From an uncultured Blautia sp. (lineage in GTDB: Bacteria; Bacillota; Clostridia; Lachnospirales; Lachnospiraceae), in assembly GCA_900552095.1 (NCBI GenBank), contig URYM01000007.1, positions 1-19,366 of the forward strand: 19,366 bases of DNA, in the 5' to 3' direction. The notes beneath the pieces were generated by a model. That model was not told the origin of the DNA, ran no database searches, and saw only the letters and a program-made list of their open reading frames with translations. Every line of letters starts with the position of its first letter. The stretch's first letter is position 1. Of this stretch, positions 1-10,456 are shown piece by piece. The translations under genes and the position numbers were made by a program.

Positions 1-193
1 CGCCCTGCCGCAGCATGGAATCCAGGTAGGCACAGACGCTTCCCTTGCCATTCGTCCCCGCCACATGGATCACCTGGAAGGATTCCTGGGGATCTCCCAG
101 ACGCGCCAGCAGTTCTTTCGTATGTTCCAGCGGATGCTTTCTTGTAAATCCCGGAATTGTCTCTATGTAATCCACTGCCTGTGTGTAATTCAA
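1..193 (-). CDS. folC: Bifunctional folylpolyglutamate synthase/dihydrofolate synthase, N-terminal part (cut by the window edge)
   Basis: FolC adds glutamate to folates, and in many bacteria also makes dihydrofolate from dihydropteroate; it is a cytoplasmic ATP-dependent Mur-ligase-type enzyme. Only the first 64 codons are here. The product begins MNYTQAVDYIETIPGF and reaches the P-loop HVAGTNGKGSVCAYLDSML at residues 43-61, the FolC signature, including the conserved GTNGKGS. I place the start at a TTG (193-191) because GGTGA sits 5 nt upstream and family members usually begin M-N-Y; an in-frame GTG at 202-200 is the alternative. The gene follows a strong terminator (388-447) and has its own promoter, so it is probably transcribed separately from valS and the LtaS-like gene. 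Family identity is very secure; the exact start is less so. Confidence 0.93.
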   Translation of the reverse strand, partial: MNYTQAVDYIETIPGFTRKHPLEHTKELLARLGDPQESFQVIHVAGTNGKGSVCAYLDSMLRQG

Positions 194-249
194 ACTAATC
201 ACCGCTTTATCTTTTTTCTTGCACCGCCGCAGATTGCGGCTTCTCTTAC

Positions 250-277
250 ATTATAATATAGTAACACCACTTGTCCA
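250..277 (-). promoter_or_regulatory. Sigma-A-type promoter for folC
   Basis: On the minus strand TGGACA (277-272) and a perfect TATAAT (255-250) are separated by 16 bp. Transcription would start near 243, about 50 nt before the TTG start of folC. The leader contains a small hairpin (226-240, 5-bp GCCGC/GCGGC stem). I see no riboswitch in it. Confidence 0.7.
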
Positions 278-387
278 GACCCAAACGTACATTTTTATCT
301 TACTTTTTCTGTAACTCCCGGCAAAAATCCGGCAAAACCAAACGGCATTCCCAATTTTTCTATCTTCCCGGACAGATCATCCGCCTC

Positions 388-447
388 AAAAAGACAATCG
401 CACAATGCGTCCCTTTCGTTCTGCACTGCGCGATCTCTCTGTCTTTT
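388..447 (-). terminator. Rho-independent terminator of the valS / LtaS-like operon
   Basis: On the minus strand a long hairpin begins at the stop codon of the LtaS-like gene. AAAAGACA (447-440) pairs with TGTCTTTT, and ATCGCGCAGTGC (434-423) pairs with GCATTGTGCGAT (408-397) with two G-U pairs. The run TCTTTTT ends the structure. It separates this operon from folC. The remaining gap down to about 280 shows nothing else I can support. Confidence 0.85.
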
Positions 448-2566
448 ACTGAATATTCGTTCCCTCTGTTTCAGCCGGCAGGGAAGGATCTGCTCCCTCC
501 GTTTCGTCCGGCAGGGAAGGATCCGCTCCCTCCGGAACAACGGCCGGCGCATGATACACCTGAGTCAGCGTCCTGCTCAAAACCCGGTGCGTGGAACTGT
601 TGCTCTGCTGAGCCACACAGATCTCATCCCCTTCTTCCAGCGTAAGATTATTGACCAGAAGCGTAGTGGGACTAATCAGTGTGGTATCCGCCAGTTCCCC
701 GTTTACCTCAAGATAACTGGAAGCGGTAAAGTTTTCTCCCGTCACATACCAGGTTCCGGGCTGCACCTCCTGCAGGCCGTCGAAGAACACCGGCACTGTT
801 CCCAGCTGCATGTCGGTTGCTATGTAGGGATTATCCCCCCCGAAGACGTAACGCTCTCCGTAGAGCATGTCATACTGCAGGGCTTCCAGATCCACCTGAT
901 AATTTCTCGTCTTCCGGCGGGTCTGATGATAATTAAAAATCTGTCCCTCGTGAATATCAAGCCGGTTCATCACCTCAGCTGCCATCTGATAAGCGGAGAG
1001 ATTCTCCACTCTGCGCTCCAGGCCGATGTTATCCCAGATCACATACTGAGTCTGGAAGAGATAACGGTTCTCCACATCCTTTACTTCCAACCCCATGGTA
1101 GGCAGATGATCGCCGTACATTACCAGCACCGTCGGTTCATCATATTCAGCCAGCGTATCCACCAGTTCCTGTACAAACTGATCCATCTCATAGATCTGAT
1201 TTACATAATACTCCCAGGAATAATTATTTTTCTCCCTGTTTTCCGCCCCCGTCACCGTGATCTTGGGATCTGTCAGCAGCGGTTCCGTAGAATAGTCGCC
1301 GTGTCCCTGGACAGAAATCGTATAGACGTAATCCGGTCCCTCTGTAGTCTCAAGACATTTCATGATCTCGTCCGTCAAAATATGATCCTTCACCCAGCCC
1401 TGAGCTGTCGTGTCACTGATATCCGGCATATACTCTTCCGAGGTGAAGGTGTCAAATCCCAGTCTGGAGAAAACTGTCTTTCTGGAATAGAAATTCGCCT
1501 CATTATTATGAATCGCATGGGAGGAATATCCCAGCTTCTTCAGTACATAGGGAACGCTTTCACAAGTCTCCTCCTGCAGAATCGACTTGTAAGGATATTC
1601 CCCGGGACCAAAATAGTGCATGCTCATGCCTGTGATGCTCTCGAATTCCGTGTTGGCCGTACCGGCGCCCACAGAGGGAACCCGGTAATATCCGGAAGAA
1701 TACTCTTCCATCAGCTTTCTAAAATTCGGCATAGGATCCTCGGACACTTCCAAAAAGTTTACCAGCGTAGGGTCAAAGAAGGATTCCAGCTGCAGGAAAA
1801 TGATGTTTGTTTTCTGCTCTGTATCTGTCTCCTTGATCTCTCCCTCGCTCCTGATGATCTCGTCCATCAGCTCTTCTGAATACCCGTTTGGCTGCCCGAT
1901 CCCGGTGTTGAAAAAGGTGGTGGCCAGACAGTAGGGATAGCCGTAATCCTCATAGGCAAAAGCGATATTTCCAAAATAACTGGAGAGCACTCTCTTTTGA
2001 AGTGCCAGGTTGGTTGTCCCCCAGAAAGCCAGCCCGATCACCGCAACCAGGGCAATATTGAGCGGATAGCAAAGCCTTCCCTTATACCGGGGCGATTTGA
2101 AAAACATCCACACCAGAACGGCCGCCGCGATGAGAAAGAGTATAATAACAACGACAACCATCACCGGCGACAGATACTTATTCAGGATCCGTAAGGCATC
2201 ACTGATCAGCTTCAGATCCGGCCCTGTAAAGGGCGTCACCCGGCTGGCCAGCAGAACGCCGTTGACACAGCCCAGGGTAAACCATACCAGGGTGAACAGG
2301 GTACGCAGAAAAATCCTCCTGCGCACCAGATACGCCAGCGTAAAGGGCAGAAAAACAAGAAAGGTGTTGTAAAGAAATACCCATGGCCGACTGGTCATGT
2401 AGTCCCACGCCTCAAAAAGAGAGTGGCGTGAGATTGCCTCCATCACAAGATACAAAACTGCGCACCCCAGAAACTGCAGGGGTATGGATAAACGGTTGCA
2501 AATAAGAACTACTTTCTCCCGGTTGATATTCTTCCAGTCAATTCCCTTCCATTGTATTTTTTTCAT
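446..2566 (-). CDS. LTA synthase (LtaS)-like membrane-anchored sulfatase-fold enzyme with C-terminal TIG-like domain and repeat tail
   Basis: The 706-residue product has five predicted membrane segments (about 24-45, 62-81, 88-107, 135-156, 168-188), then an extracellular alkaline-phosphatase/sulfatase-fold domain (about 252-560). This is the layout of lipoteichoic acid synthases and related phosphoglycerol transferases. Metal and nucleophile motifs are visible: QLESFFDP with E261, GAGTANTEFESITG with the likely nucleophile T303, GHGDYS near 421-426, and MYGDHLP with D486 and H487. After the catalytic domain, residues about 590-672 (VTGENFTASSYLEVNGE) resemble an IPT/TIG-like beta domain. The protein ends in an acidic, proline-containing tail with two 11-residue repeats, EGADPSLPDET and EGADPSLPAET. 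The ATG directly follows the valS TAA with no gap and only a weak upstream GGAG, suggesting translational coupling. The family call is firm; whether the substrate is LTA or another glycerol-phosphate polymer cannot be told. Confidence 0.88.
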   Translation of the reverse strand: MKKIQWKGIDWKNINREKVVLICNRLSIPLQFLGCAVLYLVMEAISRHSLFEAWDYMTSRPWVFLYNTFLVFLPFTLAYLVRRRIFLRTLFTLVWFTLGCVNGVLLASRVTPFTGPDLKLISDALRILNKYLSPVMVVVVIILFLIAAAVLVWMFFKSPRYKGRLCYPLNIALVAVIGLAFWGTTNLALQKRVLSSYFGNIAFAYEDYGYPYCLATTFFNTGIGQPNGYSEELMDEIIRSEGEIKETDTEQKTNIIFLQLESFFDPTLVNFLEVSEDPMPNFRKLMEEYSSGYYRVPSVGAGTANTEFESITGMSMHYFGPGEYPYKSILQEETCESVPYVLKKLGYSSHAIHNNEANFYSRKTVFSRLGFDTFTSEEYMPDISDTTAQGWVKDHILTDEIMKCLETTEGPDYVYTISVQGHGDYSTEPLLTDPKITVTGAENREKNNYSWEYYVNQIYEMDQFVQELVDTLAEYDEPTVLVMYGDHLPTMGLEVKDVENRYLFQTQYVIWDNIGLERRVENLSAYQMAAEVMNRLDIHEGQIFNYHQTRRKTRNYQVDLEALQYDMLYGERYVFGGDNPYIATDMQLGTVPVFFDGLQEVQPGTWYVTGENFTASSYLEVNGELADTTLISPTTLLVNNLTLEEGDEICVAQQSNSSTHRVLSRTLTQVYHAPAVVPEGADPSLPDETEGADPSLPAETEGTNIQ
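467..532 (-). repeat. Two tandem 33-bp units coding the C-terminal tail repeats
   Basis: Units at 467-499 and 500-532 are near-identical and each encode 11 residues (EGADPSLPDET and EGADPSLPAET). A partial third unit (EGTNIQ) follows up to the stop codon. The 33-bp period keeps the reading frame, so copy number could vary between strains without breaking the gene. Confidence 0.85.
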
Positions 2567-5215
<2,649 letters not shown>

Positions 5216-5272
5216 GATTTCTCTCCTCACTAATCTGGTATGTTTTTATTTCCCAGGGCACTCTTTCCCATC

Positions 5273-5312
5273 AAAATAAAAAATCCGCCCTCTGCACTCA
5301 CAAAGGACGGAT
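5273..5312 (-). terminator. Terminator of the valS T-box leader
   Basis: On the minus strand ATCCGTCC (5312-5305) pairs with GGGCGGAT (5290-5283) with one G-U pair, followed by TTTTTTATTTT (5283-5273). It overlaps the T-box sequence as expected for the alternative antiterminator: uncharged tRNA-Val would prevent this hairpin and allow valS transcription. Confidence 0.88.
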
Positions 5313-5556
5313 ATTCCGCGGTACCACCTTACTTCCGCAGCGTCTCCCGCCGCGGCTCTTCTATCCTGTAACGGGGATCAGCCGTGGGAACCTACGCAGA
5401 CCTTCCTTGTGTTTCCACTCACAGTTCGATCTTTCAGCCCCCCGGTTCAAAAGCTACCTTCCGCAGCAGCTCTCCCGAAAAGTCTTTCAGCCCTGGGACT
5501 TTTCTCTCTGACGGCGCTGTTTCTGCGTACTCCTCTTTCTCAAAACCTTTTCATTA
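5273..5556 (-). ncRNA. T-box riboswitch leader of valS
   Basis: The minus strand carries the T-box core GGTGGTACCGCGG (5328-5316), preceded by AAGTAA and followed by a terminator. The leader runs about 280 nt from the predicted start near 5556. A lower Stem I helix is visible: TACGCAGA (5529-5522) pairs with TCTGCGTA (5400-5393). An apical hairpin AAAAGTC/GACTTTT follows CAGAGAG, the typical Stem I bulge sequence, and a CCCCGTTACAGG element stands before the T-box. The specifier is not certain; GTC (5401-5399) and GTA (5457-5455), both in a GGAAG context, are candidate valine codons. Valine specificity is inferred mainly from valS downstream. Confidence 0.92.
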
Positions 5557-5562
5557 CGGTTT

Positions 5563-5591
5563 ATAATAACGGCCAGCCGCCGGTTTGTCAA
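5563..5591 (-). promoter_or_regulatory. Promoter of the valS T-box transcript
   Basis: A perfect TTGACA (5591-5586) and TATTAT (5568-5563) stand 17 bp apart on the minus strand, starting transcription near 5556. The TGA inside TTGACA is the stop codon of the upstream TetR gene, so the promoter overlaps the end of that gene. Confidence 0.85.
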
Positions 5592-6211
5592 GTACGCAGG
5601 CTCTGAAAAAAGCTTCCGCAGACAAAATTTTTCATCTCTTCACAGCTTAAATTCCCCTGCAGCATCTCCTGGCCCATATACATGGAAAACATGCCCAGGT
5701 GTCCGATCAGAGCCACAGCCAGCCATTCGTCCGGCTGCTCCTGTTCAAAAATGCCTTCTTCTTTTCCCTCCCGGATAAAATTCCGTATCTGCTCGTAAAA
5801 CACCTCCGGCCCCGGCATATAACGGCTCATCTCCTCCTTCACCGCCGGAGGAATCCGATCCGTCCCCTGGGTCGCCTGCATCAGACGCGTAAATGACTTC
5901 TCCTCCCTGCAGTGTTCTTCGATAAAATCCAGGATCGTGCGGAACTTCTCCCGAAATCCCTTCTTTTTCCTCATTGCGCTCTCCAGTCTGTGAAAACTGA
6001 GAGCCATATCGTAAAGAATTGCTTTGGCCAGGATCTCTTCCTTGCTCTTAAAATACTCGTATGTGGTTCCTTTTCCGATTCCGGCCTCCCCGGCGATCTC
6101 AGACACCGTCAGCTGACTCAGCTCTTTTCCCCCGTCGATCAGCCGGATCACAGCCTGAAAGATCTGCTCCTCCTTCTGTGAAATCGAAACGCCGCACTTA
6201 TTCCTCTCCAT
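5588..6211 (-). CDS. TetR/AcrR-family transcriptional repressor, probably of the adjacent RND pump
   Basis: The 207-residue product has a TetR-type helix-turn-helix at about 10-60 (LTVSEIAGEAGIGKGTTYEYFKSKEEIL, given here in part) and an all-helical ligand-binding C-terminal domain. I chose the ATG at 6211 because AAGGAG lies about 8 nt upstream and the product length fits the family; a longer reading extends into the RND gene without a ribosome binding site. The start overlaps the RND stop codon by 14 nt, so the two are co-transcribed and probably translationally coupled. The natural target is the 14-bp palindrome at 10371-10384 in the operon's own promoter region, which implies autoregulation. 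Ligand unknown; the pump's substrates are the obvious candidates. Confidence 0.92.
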   Translation of the reverse strand: MERNKCGVSISQKEEQIFQAVIRLIDGGKELSQLTVSEIAGEAGIGKGTTYEYFKSKEEILAKAILYDMALSFHRLESAMRKKKGFREKFRTILDFIEEHCREEKSFTRLMQATQGTDRIPPAVKEEMSRYMPGPEVFYEQIRNFIREGKEEGIFEQEQPDEWLAVALIGHLGMFSMYMGQEMLQGNLSCEEMKNFVCGSFFQSLRT

Positions 6212-9200
6212 CTTCTTCTCCTTCCAGAAACTTCTTATAATTCTTCCTGTTAAGCAGATCATAGACGCAGGGAATCACGAACAGAGTCAGGAAGGTTCCG
6301 TACAACAGTCCTCCAATGGTAACCACCGCCATCGGCTGTACCATCTCAGAGCCCATTCCCACACCTGCGCTCATAGTAGAAAGTCCCAGGATCGTTGTCA
6401 GCGCAGTCATTAAAATGGGACGCATACGGGTTTTCCCCGCCTCAATGATGGCCGCCCGCTTCTCCATGCCTTCTTCCCGCAGCTGATTTATGTAATCCAC
6501 CAGTACAATTCCATTATTTACAATAATACCGGAAAGCATCACGAAGCCCACCATAGCGATGATGCTCACTTCCTGACCGGCAATGATAAGTCCCAGAAAT
6601 CCTCCTGTAAAAGCCAGCGGCAGAGTAAACATGACAATGAAGGGAGACAAAAGGGACTGGAACTGGGCAACCATGATCAGGTAAATGAACACAACGGCAA
6701 GCCCCAGCATTTTCATCAGTTCTGTCATCGCCTCGCTGATCGTGGCATCCTCGCCTGCCATTTCGATCGAATACCCCTCCGGAAGTTCGTACCCTTCCAG
6801 AGCCTTTTCTACCTTCTCTCCCACCAGGCCCACATTGTAACCGTCCTGGATCGCAGCTGTAACATTGATATAACGGCTCTGCCCTTTTCTCTGAATGGAG
6901 CTTAAGCCTTCCGCGTCTTCAAAGTTTACCAGTTCCTCCACCGGTATTTCCTCTTTCTCCCCCGCCGCATTCGTGGCGGTGATGGTAAGTCCGCGGATAT
7001 CTTCCCGGGTATAGTCTTCCTGTTCCTCATCTATGACCACCACCGGATAGTCCCTGCTCTCTGTAGAAAGGGTGGTCGCCGTTTTGCCCGACGCCATTGC
7101 CGCTGCAATCTGCTGATAAACCTGAGCCACCGTCAGATTGTGTTCCGAGGCCTTTGCCTTATCCACCACCAGGCGGAGTTCTCCGGTCGTCTTCTGCATT
7201 CCGTCAGACACCTCTTTTGTTCCTTCCACCTGCTCCACCAGATCTGCCACTTCCCCGGCGATCTTCTGAAGCGTATCCATTTCCTTTCCTTTAATCTGAA
7301 TGGAAAGGCCGCTGCCGCCCAGGGCTGACATATCCATACTGGAATTTGCTACCTGAATTTCACAGTCCAGACCTTCCGCCCCGGCCAGAATCTCCTGCGT
7401 CAGCTCTTCGTTGGTCAGTTCCCTCTTCTCCTCCAGAAGCACATACATGGAAACGGACTCTCCATTTCCTCCTGCTCCCGTCAGGCTGCTGCTTCCCGTC
7501 ATGGCACCCACATCTGTCACATCGGGAATCTCACGGATCCGGCTCATAAGAAGATCTGCCGTCTCACCTGCCTCCTTCACAGAAGTTCCCTCCGGCATCT
7601 GCAGCGTCACGCTGGTCTGGGTACTCTCCATCTCCGGCATGAAGGCCATTCCTTTGGAAAGTGCCGCCGCCACAGAAAATACCAAAAGCAGCACCGCTCC
7701 GATCAGCACCACCGGTTTCATCCGAAGCACCCGCTCCATCACCTTTCCATAAAACGCCGTAACCCGATCCAGGAAGACATGCTTCTTCTGCATCGGTTTT
7801 CTCATCAGACCAGAAGAAAGCATAGGCACTACCGTCAGAGCCACCGCCAGAGAGGCCAGAAGCGAGTAGGCAATCGTCAGCCCCATGTCCACAAAGAGCT
7901 GACGGGTAATTCCTTTCGTAAATACAATAGGAAGAAATACACACACCGTAGTCAGCGTAGAAGAGGTAATTGCCCCCGCCATCTGCCGTGCCCCATCAAT
8001 GCAGGCCTTCTTCACCGGAACCTTCAGCCCCCGGAGACGATAGATATTTTCGATTACTACAATAGAGTTATCCACCAGCATTCCCACGCCCAGCGCCAGT
8101 CCGGACAGGGAAATGATATTCAGGGTAACCCCCGAAAAATACATCAGTACAATGGCCGCCACCACGCTGATCGGAATAGAACAGGCCACGATAAAGGTGG
8201 GGCGCAGATCCTTGAGAAACAGGATCAGGATCAAAATCGCAAGCACCGCCCCGTAAACCAGATTCTCCAGGACCGAATCTACCACCAGGTCTATGTAAAT
8301 CCCCTGATCCATCAGCATGGTCACATGCAGATCGGGATCTTTCTCTGAAACTTCTGAAAAATATTCTTTCAGACGGTCCGATACTTCACCGGTGGCATAA
8401 CCGGTCTGCTTCTGAATGGTGAGCAGCACACCGGGATTGCCGTTGATCCGGGCATAAACCTCATCGGAATTATCTGTCACTGCCACATCTGCCACATCTG
8501 AGAGCCGGATGGGGTCGAGACCCTCGATTCCCATATCAAAGAGTACCAGATCTTCCATCCCCCCTGTGCTGGTAAACTTGTCTCCCACCCGCACCAGATA
8601 CTGGATCCCTTCTTCCGTCACATATCCTGCCGGCATGGAGAAATTCTGCGCTGTCAGAATCTGGGTGATCATGGACGGGGTGATCTTATCTCCCAGATCT
8701 GCCCCCGAGAGCGCAGCTTCTTTCTGTTCATCCAGTGTTTTCTGTCCCTCTTCCAGCTGAGCAAGCCCGCTCTCGATCCCCTGGCTTCCCGTCTCCAGCT
8801 TGATCTCTGCCGTGGCCATCTGGATGGACGCTGTAATCTCCTGGGAATTCAGCTGGCTTAAAGCCTGCTGCAGCGTGATCTTTCCTGCCTGGATCTGCTG
8901 TTTTGCCGCCGCAAGCTGGTCTCTTGCTTCTGTCAGCTGAGTTTTTCCGGCCTCCAGCTGTTCCCGCCCCGAAGCAATCTGTGCCAGACCGTCCGAAACT
9001 TCCTGCTGATATTTTGAAAAATGTTCCTCCAGATCAGAAATCCCTTCCAGTGCAGTTCGGGTAGCTACCAGAGCCGCCTTGTTTTCCGCCGTCTTTGCCG
9101 CAAGCGCCTTCTGGCTGATCTCCGTGATTCCCGCAGCCGCAAAGGATTCTTTCAGCCCCTCTACTGCCTGGCTCTGCTGATCCAGAGACGGCTGAAGCTG

Positions 9201-10352
9201 CGCTTTCTGCTCCCCTGCGCTCTGCAGCTTTTCCCTGATTTCTTCTCTCTGCTCTTCTGTCAGTCCGGGATCCTTCAGCTGCTCTTCCAGCATCCGGATT
9301 TCTTCTGTCAGCTGTTCCATCTGCCCGCTTAACTCTGCAAGCTTCTGCTCTGCCTCCGTGTAAACTGCCACCGCCCCGGTATCTGCAAGAGATTTCAGCC
9401 GTGCTTCCTGAGCCAGCTGCTCCTGTTCCTTTGCCTGCAGCTCCGCCTTCGTCTGCGGAAGTGTATCCAGGGCTTCCTGCAGCTTTTTCAGTTCGGCTTC
9501 CTTCTCATCTAACTCTTTTTCCGAATCCTGGAGCAGATCCAGTTTCTCCTCGATGAGTTCCAGATTCCTGTCAATGTCCGCCTCGCTCTGCAGCATCTCC
9601 ATCTGCTTGTCCCCAAGCTGATCTTTCGCCTGGCTCAGCTGGCCATTCATCTGGGCTTTGCCGCTCTCCAGCTGGGCCTTTCCATTTTCCAGCTCAGACC
9701 TGGCCGCATCCAGTTCTTCCTGTGCCTCGTCAAATTTTCCATTTAACGCATCCTGAATTTTCTGATTCATCTGGTCGATCTTTTCCTGGCGCAGAATAAC
9801 CTGAACCAACTGCTCTACTTCTCCGGAAGCGCTGGCGGAGGCAACGCCTTCCAGACTCTCCACCCCGGATAGAATTTCTTTTTCTACCAGATCTGTGATC
9901 TGCACATCGGTAAGACCATCTTTCTCCACCGCCGCCACCATCACCGGCATCATATCCGGGTTGATCTTCATAATGACAGGGTTTGCCACCTCATCCGGCC
10001 ATGTGCCCCCGATCTGATCCAGTTTCTCCCGCATTTCCAGCGTCACCGAATCCATGTTGGCGCTCTGCCCGAACTGGAGAACCACCATGGACATATTTTC
10101 ACTGGAAACTGACTGAATTTCCTCAATGTTGCTTACTGTGGCCATGGCCTCTTCCACCGGCCTGCTGACCTGTTCCTCCACCTCAGAAGGACTTGCCCCC
10201 GCATAGGTGGTCATCACTACCGCATAGGGAAAGTTGATGTCCGGAAAGAGATCTGCGGTCATGTTTCCAAAAGAGACAAACCCCAGAATCAGTACCAGAA
10301 CAACAGCCACCACCACAGTATACGGCTTTTTCACACTGAATTTTGATAACAT
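6198..10352 (-). CDS. RND (AcrB/SwrC-like) efflux permease with large coiled-coil insertion
   Basis: A proton-driven efflux permease of the inner-membrane RND superfamily, 1384 residues against about 1030-1060 for AcrB or SwrC. The N-terminal segment (11-28) is followed by the first porter domain (TADLFPDINFPYAVV, YAGASPSEVEEQVSRPVEEA). The normal fold resumes near 553 (ITPSMITQILTAQNFSMPAG). Between them, roughly 195-552, lies an insert of E/Q/K/L-rich heptads (QEELDAARSELENGKAQLES and similar), predicted to form long antiparallel coiled coils outside the membrane. Transmembrane bundles lie near 690-870 and 1215-1370; the TM4 motif is GVGMLVDNSIVVIENI with D761 N762 where AcrB has two aspartates. 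The start has a strong AGGAGG. It heads an operon with the TetR gene. No adaptor protein or outer-membrane factor gene is nearby. Substrates cannot be inferred. Confidence 0.94.
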   Translation of the reverse strand: MLSKFSVKKPYTVVVAVVLVLILGFVSFGNMTADLFPDINFPYAVVMTTYAGASPSEVEEQVSRPVEEAMATVSNIEEIQSVSSENMSMVVLQFGQSANMDSVTLEMREKLDQIGGTWPDEVANPVIMKINPDMMPVMVAAVEKDGLTDVQITDLVEKEILSGVESLEGVASASASGEVEQLVQVILRQEKIDQMNQKIQDALNGKFDEAQEELDAARSELENGKAQLESGKAQMNGQLSQAKDQLGDKQMEMLQSEADIDRNLELIEEKLDLLQDSEKELDEKEAELKKLQEALDTLPQTKAELQAKEQEQLAQEARLKSLADTGAVAVYTEAEQKLAELSGQMEQLTEEIRMLEEQLKDPGLTEEQREEIREKLQSAGEQKAQLQPSLDQQSQAVEGLKESFAAAGITEISQKALAAKTAENKAALVATRTALEGISDLEEHFSKYQQEVSDGLAQIASGREQLEAGKTQLTEARDQLAAAKQQIQAGKITLQQALSQLNSQEITASIQMATAEIKLETGSQGIESGLAQLEEGQKTLDEQKEAALSGADLGDKITPSMITQILTAQNFSMPAGYVTEEGIQYLVRVGDKFTSTGGMEDLVLFDMGIEGLDPIRLSDVADVAVTDNSDEVYARINGNPGVLLTIQKQTGYATGEVSDRLKEYFSEVSEKDPDLHVTMLMDQGIYIDLVVDSVLENLVYGAVLAILILILFLKDLRPTFIVACSIPISVVAAIVLMYFSGVTLNIISLSGLALGVGMLVDNSIVVIENIYRLRGLKVPVKKACIDGARQMAGAITSSTLTTVCVFLPIVFTKGITRQLFVDMGLTIAYSLLASLAVALTVVPMLSSGLMRKPMQKKHVFLDRVTAFYGKVMERVLRMKPVVLIGAVLLLVFSVAAALSKGMAFMPEMESTQTSVTLQMPEGTSVKEAGETADLLMSRIREIPDVTDVGAMTGSSSLTGAGGNGESVSMYVLLEEKRELTNEELTQEILAGAEGLDCEIQVANSSMDMSALGGSGLSIQIKGKEMDTLQKIAGEVADLVEQVEGTKEVSDGMQKTTGELRLVVDKAKASEHNLTVAQVYQQIAAAMASGKTATTLSTESRDYPVVVIDEEQEDYTREDIRGLTITATNAAGEKEEIPVEELVNFEDAEGLSSIQRKGQSRYINVTAAIQDGYNVGLVGEKVEKALEGYELPEGYSIEMAGEDATISEAMTELMKMLGLAVVFIYLIMVAQFQSLLSPFIVMFTLPLAFTGGFLGLIIAGQEVSIIAMVGFVMLSGIIVNNGIVLVDYINQLREEGMEKRAAIIEAGKTRMRPILMTALTTILGLSTMSAGVGMGSEMVQPMAVVTIGGLLYGTFLTLFVIPCVYDLLNRKNYKKFLEGEEDGEE

Positions 10353-10370
10353 ACTCTTCCTCCTGTTCCG

Positions 10371-10384
10371 ACCGACCGGTCGGT
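10371..10384. promoter_or_regulatory. Palindromic operator, probably for the TetR regulator
   Basis: ACCGACCGGTCGGT is a perfect 14-bp palindrome lying just downstream of the predicted transcription start of the RND-tetR operon and before the RBS. TetR-family operators commonly look like this (GACCGACCGGTC cores), and the position would block the promoter. Assignment to the operon's own TetR protein is inference. Confidence 0.82.
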
Positions 10385-10393
10385 TCTGGATTC

Positions 10394-10422
10394 AGTATAC
10401 ACGTCGAAAAAGCGCAAGTCAA
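10394..10422 (-). promoter_or_regulatory. Promoter of the RND-tetR operon
   Basis: TTGACT (10422-10417) and TATACT (10399-10394) are 17 bp apart on the minus strand. The start would fall near 10387, immediately upstream of the palindrome at 10371-10384. The -35 box abuts the T-tract of the preceding terminator. Confidence 0.82.
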
Positions 10423-10423
10423 T

Positions 10424-10456
10424 AAAAAAAGAACAGCTGCATCGCTACAACTGTTC
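10424..10456 (-). terminator. Terminator of the OPT-PqqD-NusG_II-Gx operon
   Basis: On the minus strand GAACAGTTG (10456-10448) pairs with CAGCTGTTC (10439-10431), one G-U pair, with an 8-nt loop and a TTTTTTT tract (10430-10424). The stop codon of the Gx transporter gene (TAG, 10447-10445) is inside the loop. Confidence 0.85.

Noticed and set aside
295..552. Minus-strand 85-codon frame overlapping the tail repeats and the terminator
   Set aside because: It runs out of frame through the LtaS-like repeats and across the terminator hairpin; no RBS and no recognisable domain.
551..1879. Long plus-strand reading frame (442 codons) opposite the LtaS-like gene
   Set aside because: It is antisense to a gene with clear catalytic motifs, and its product is rich in H, R, L and I without domain features; a codon-bias shadow.
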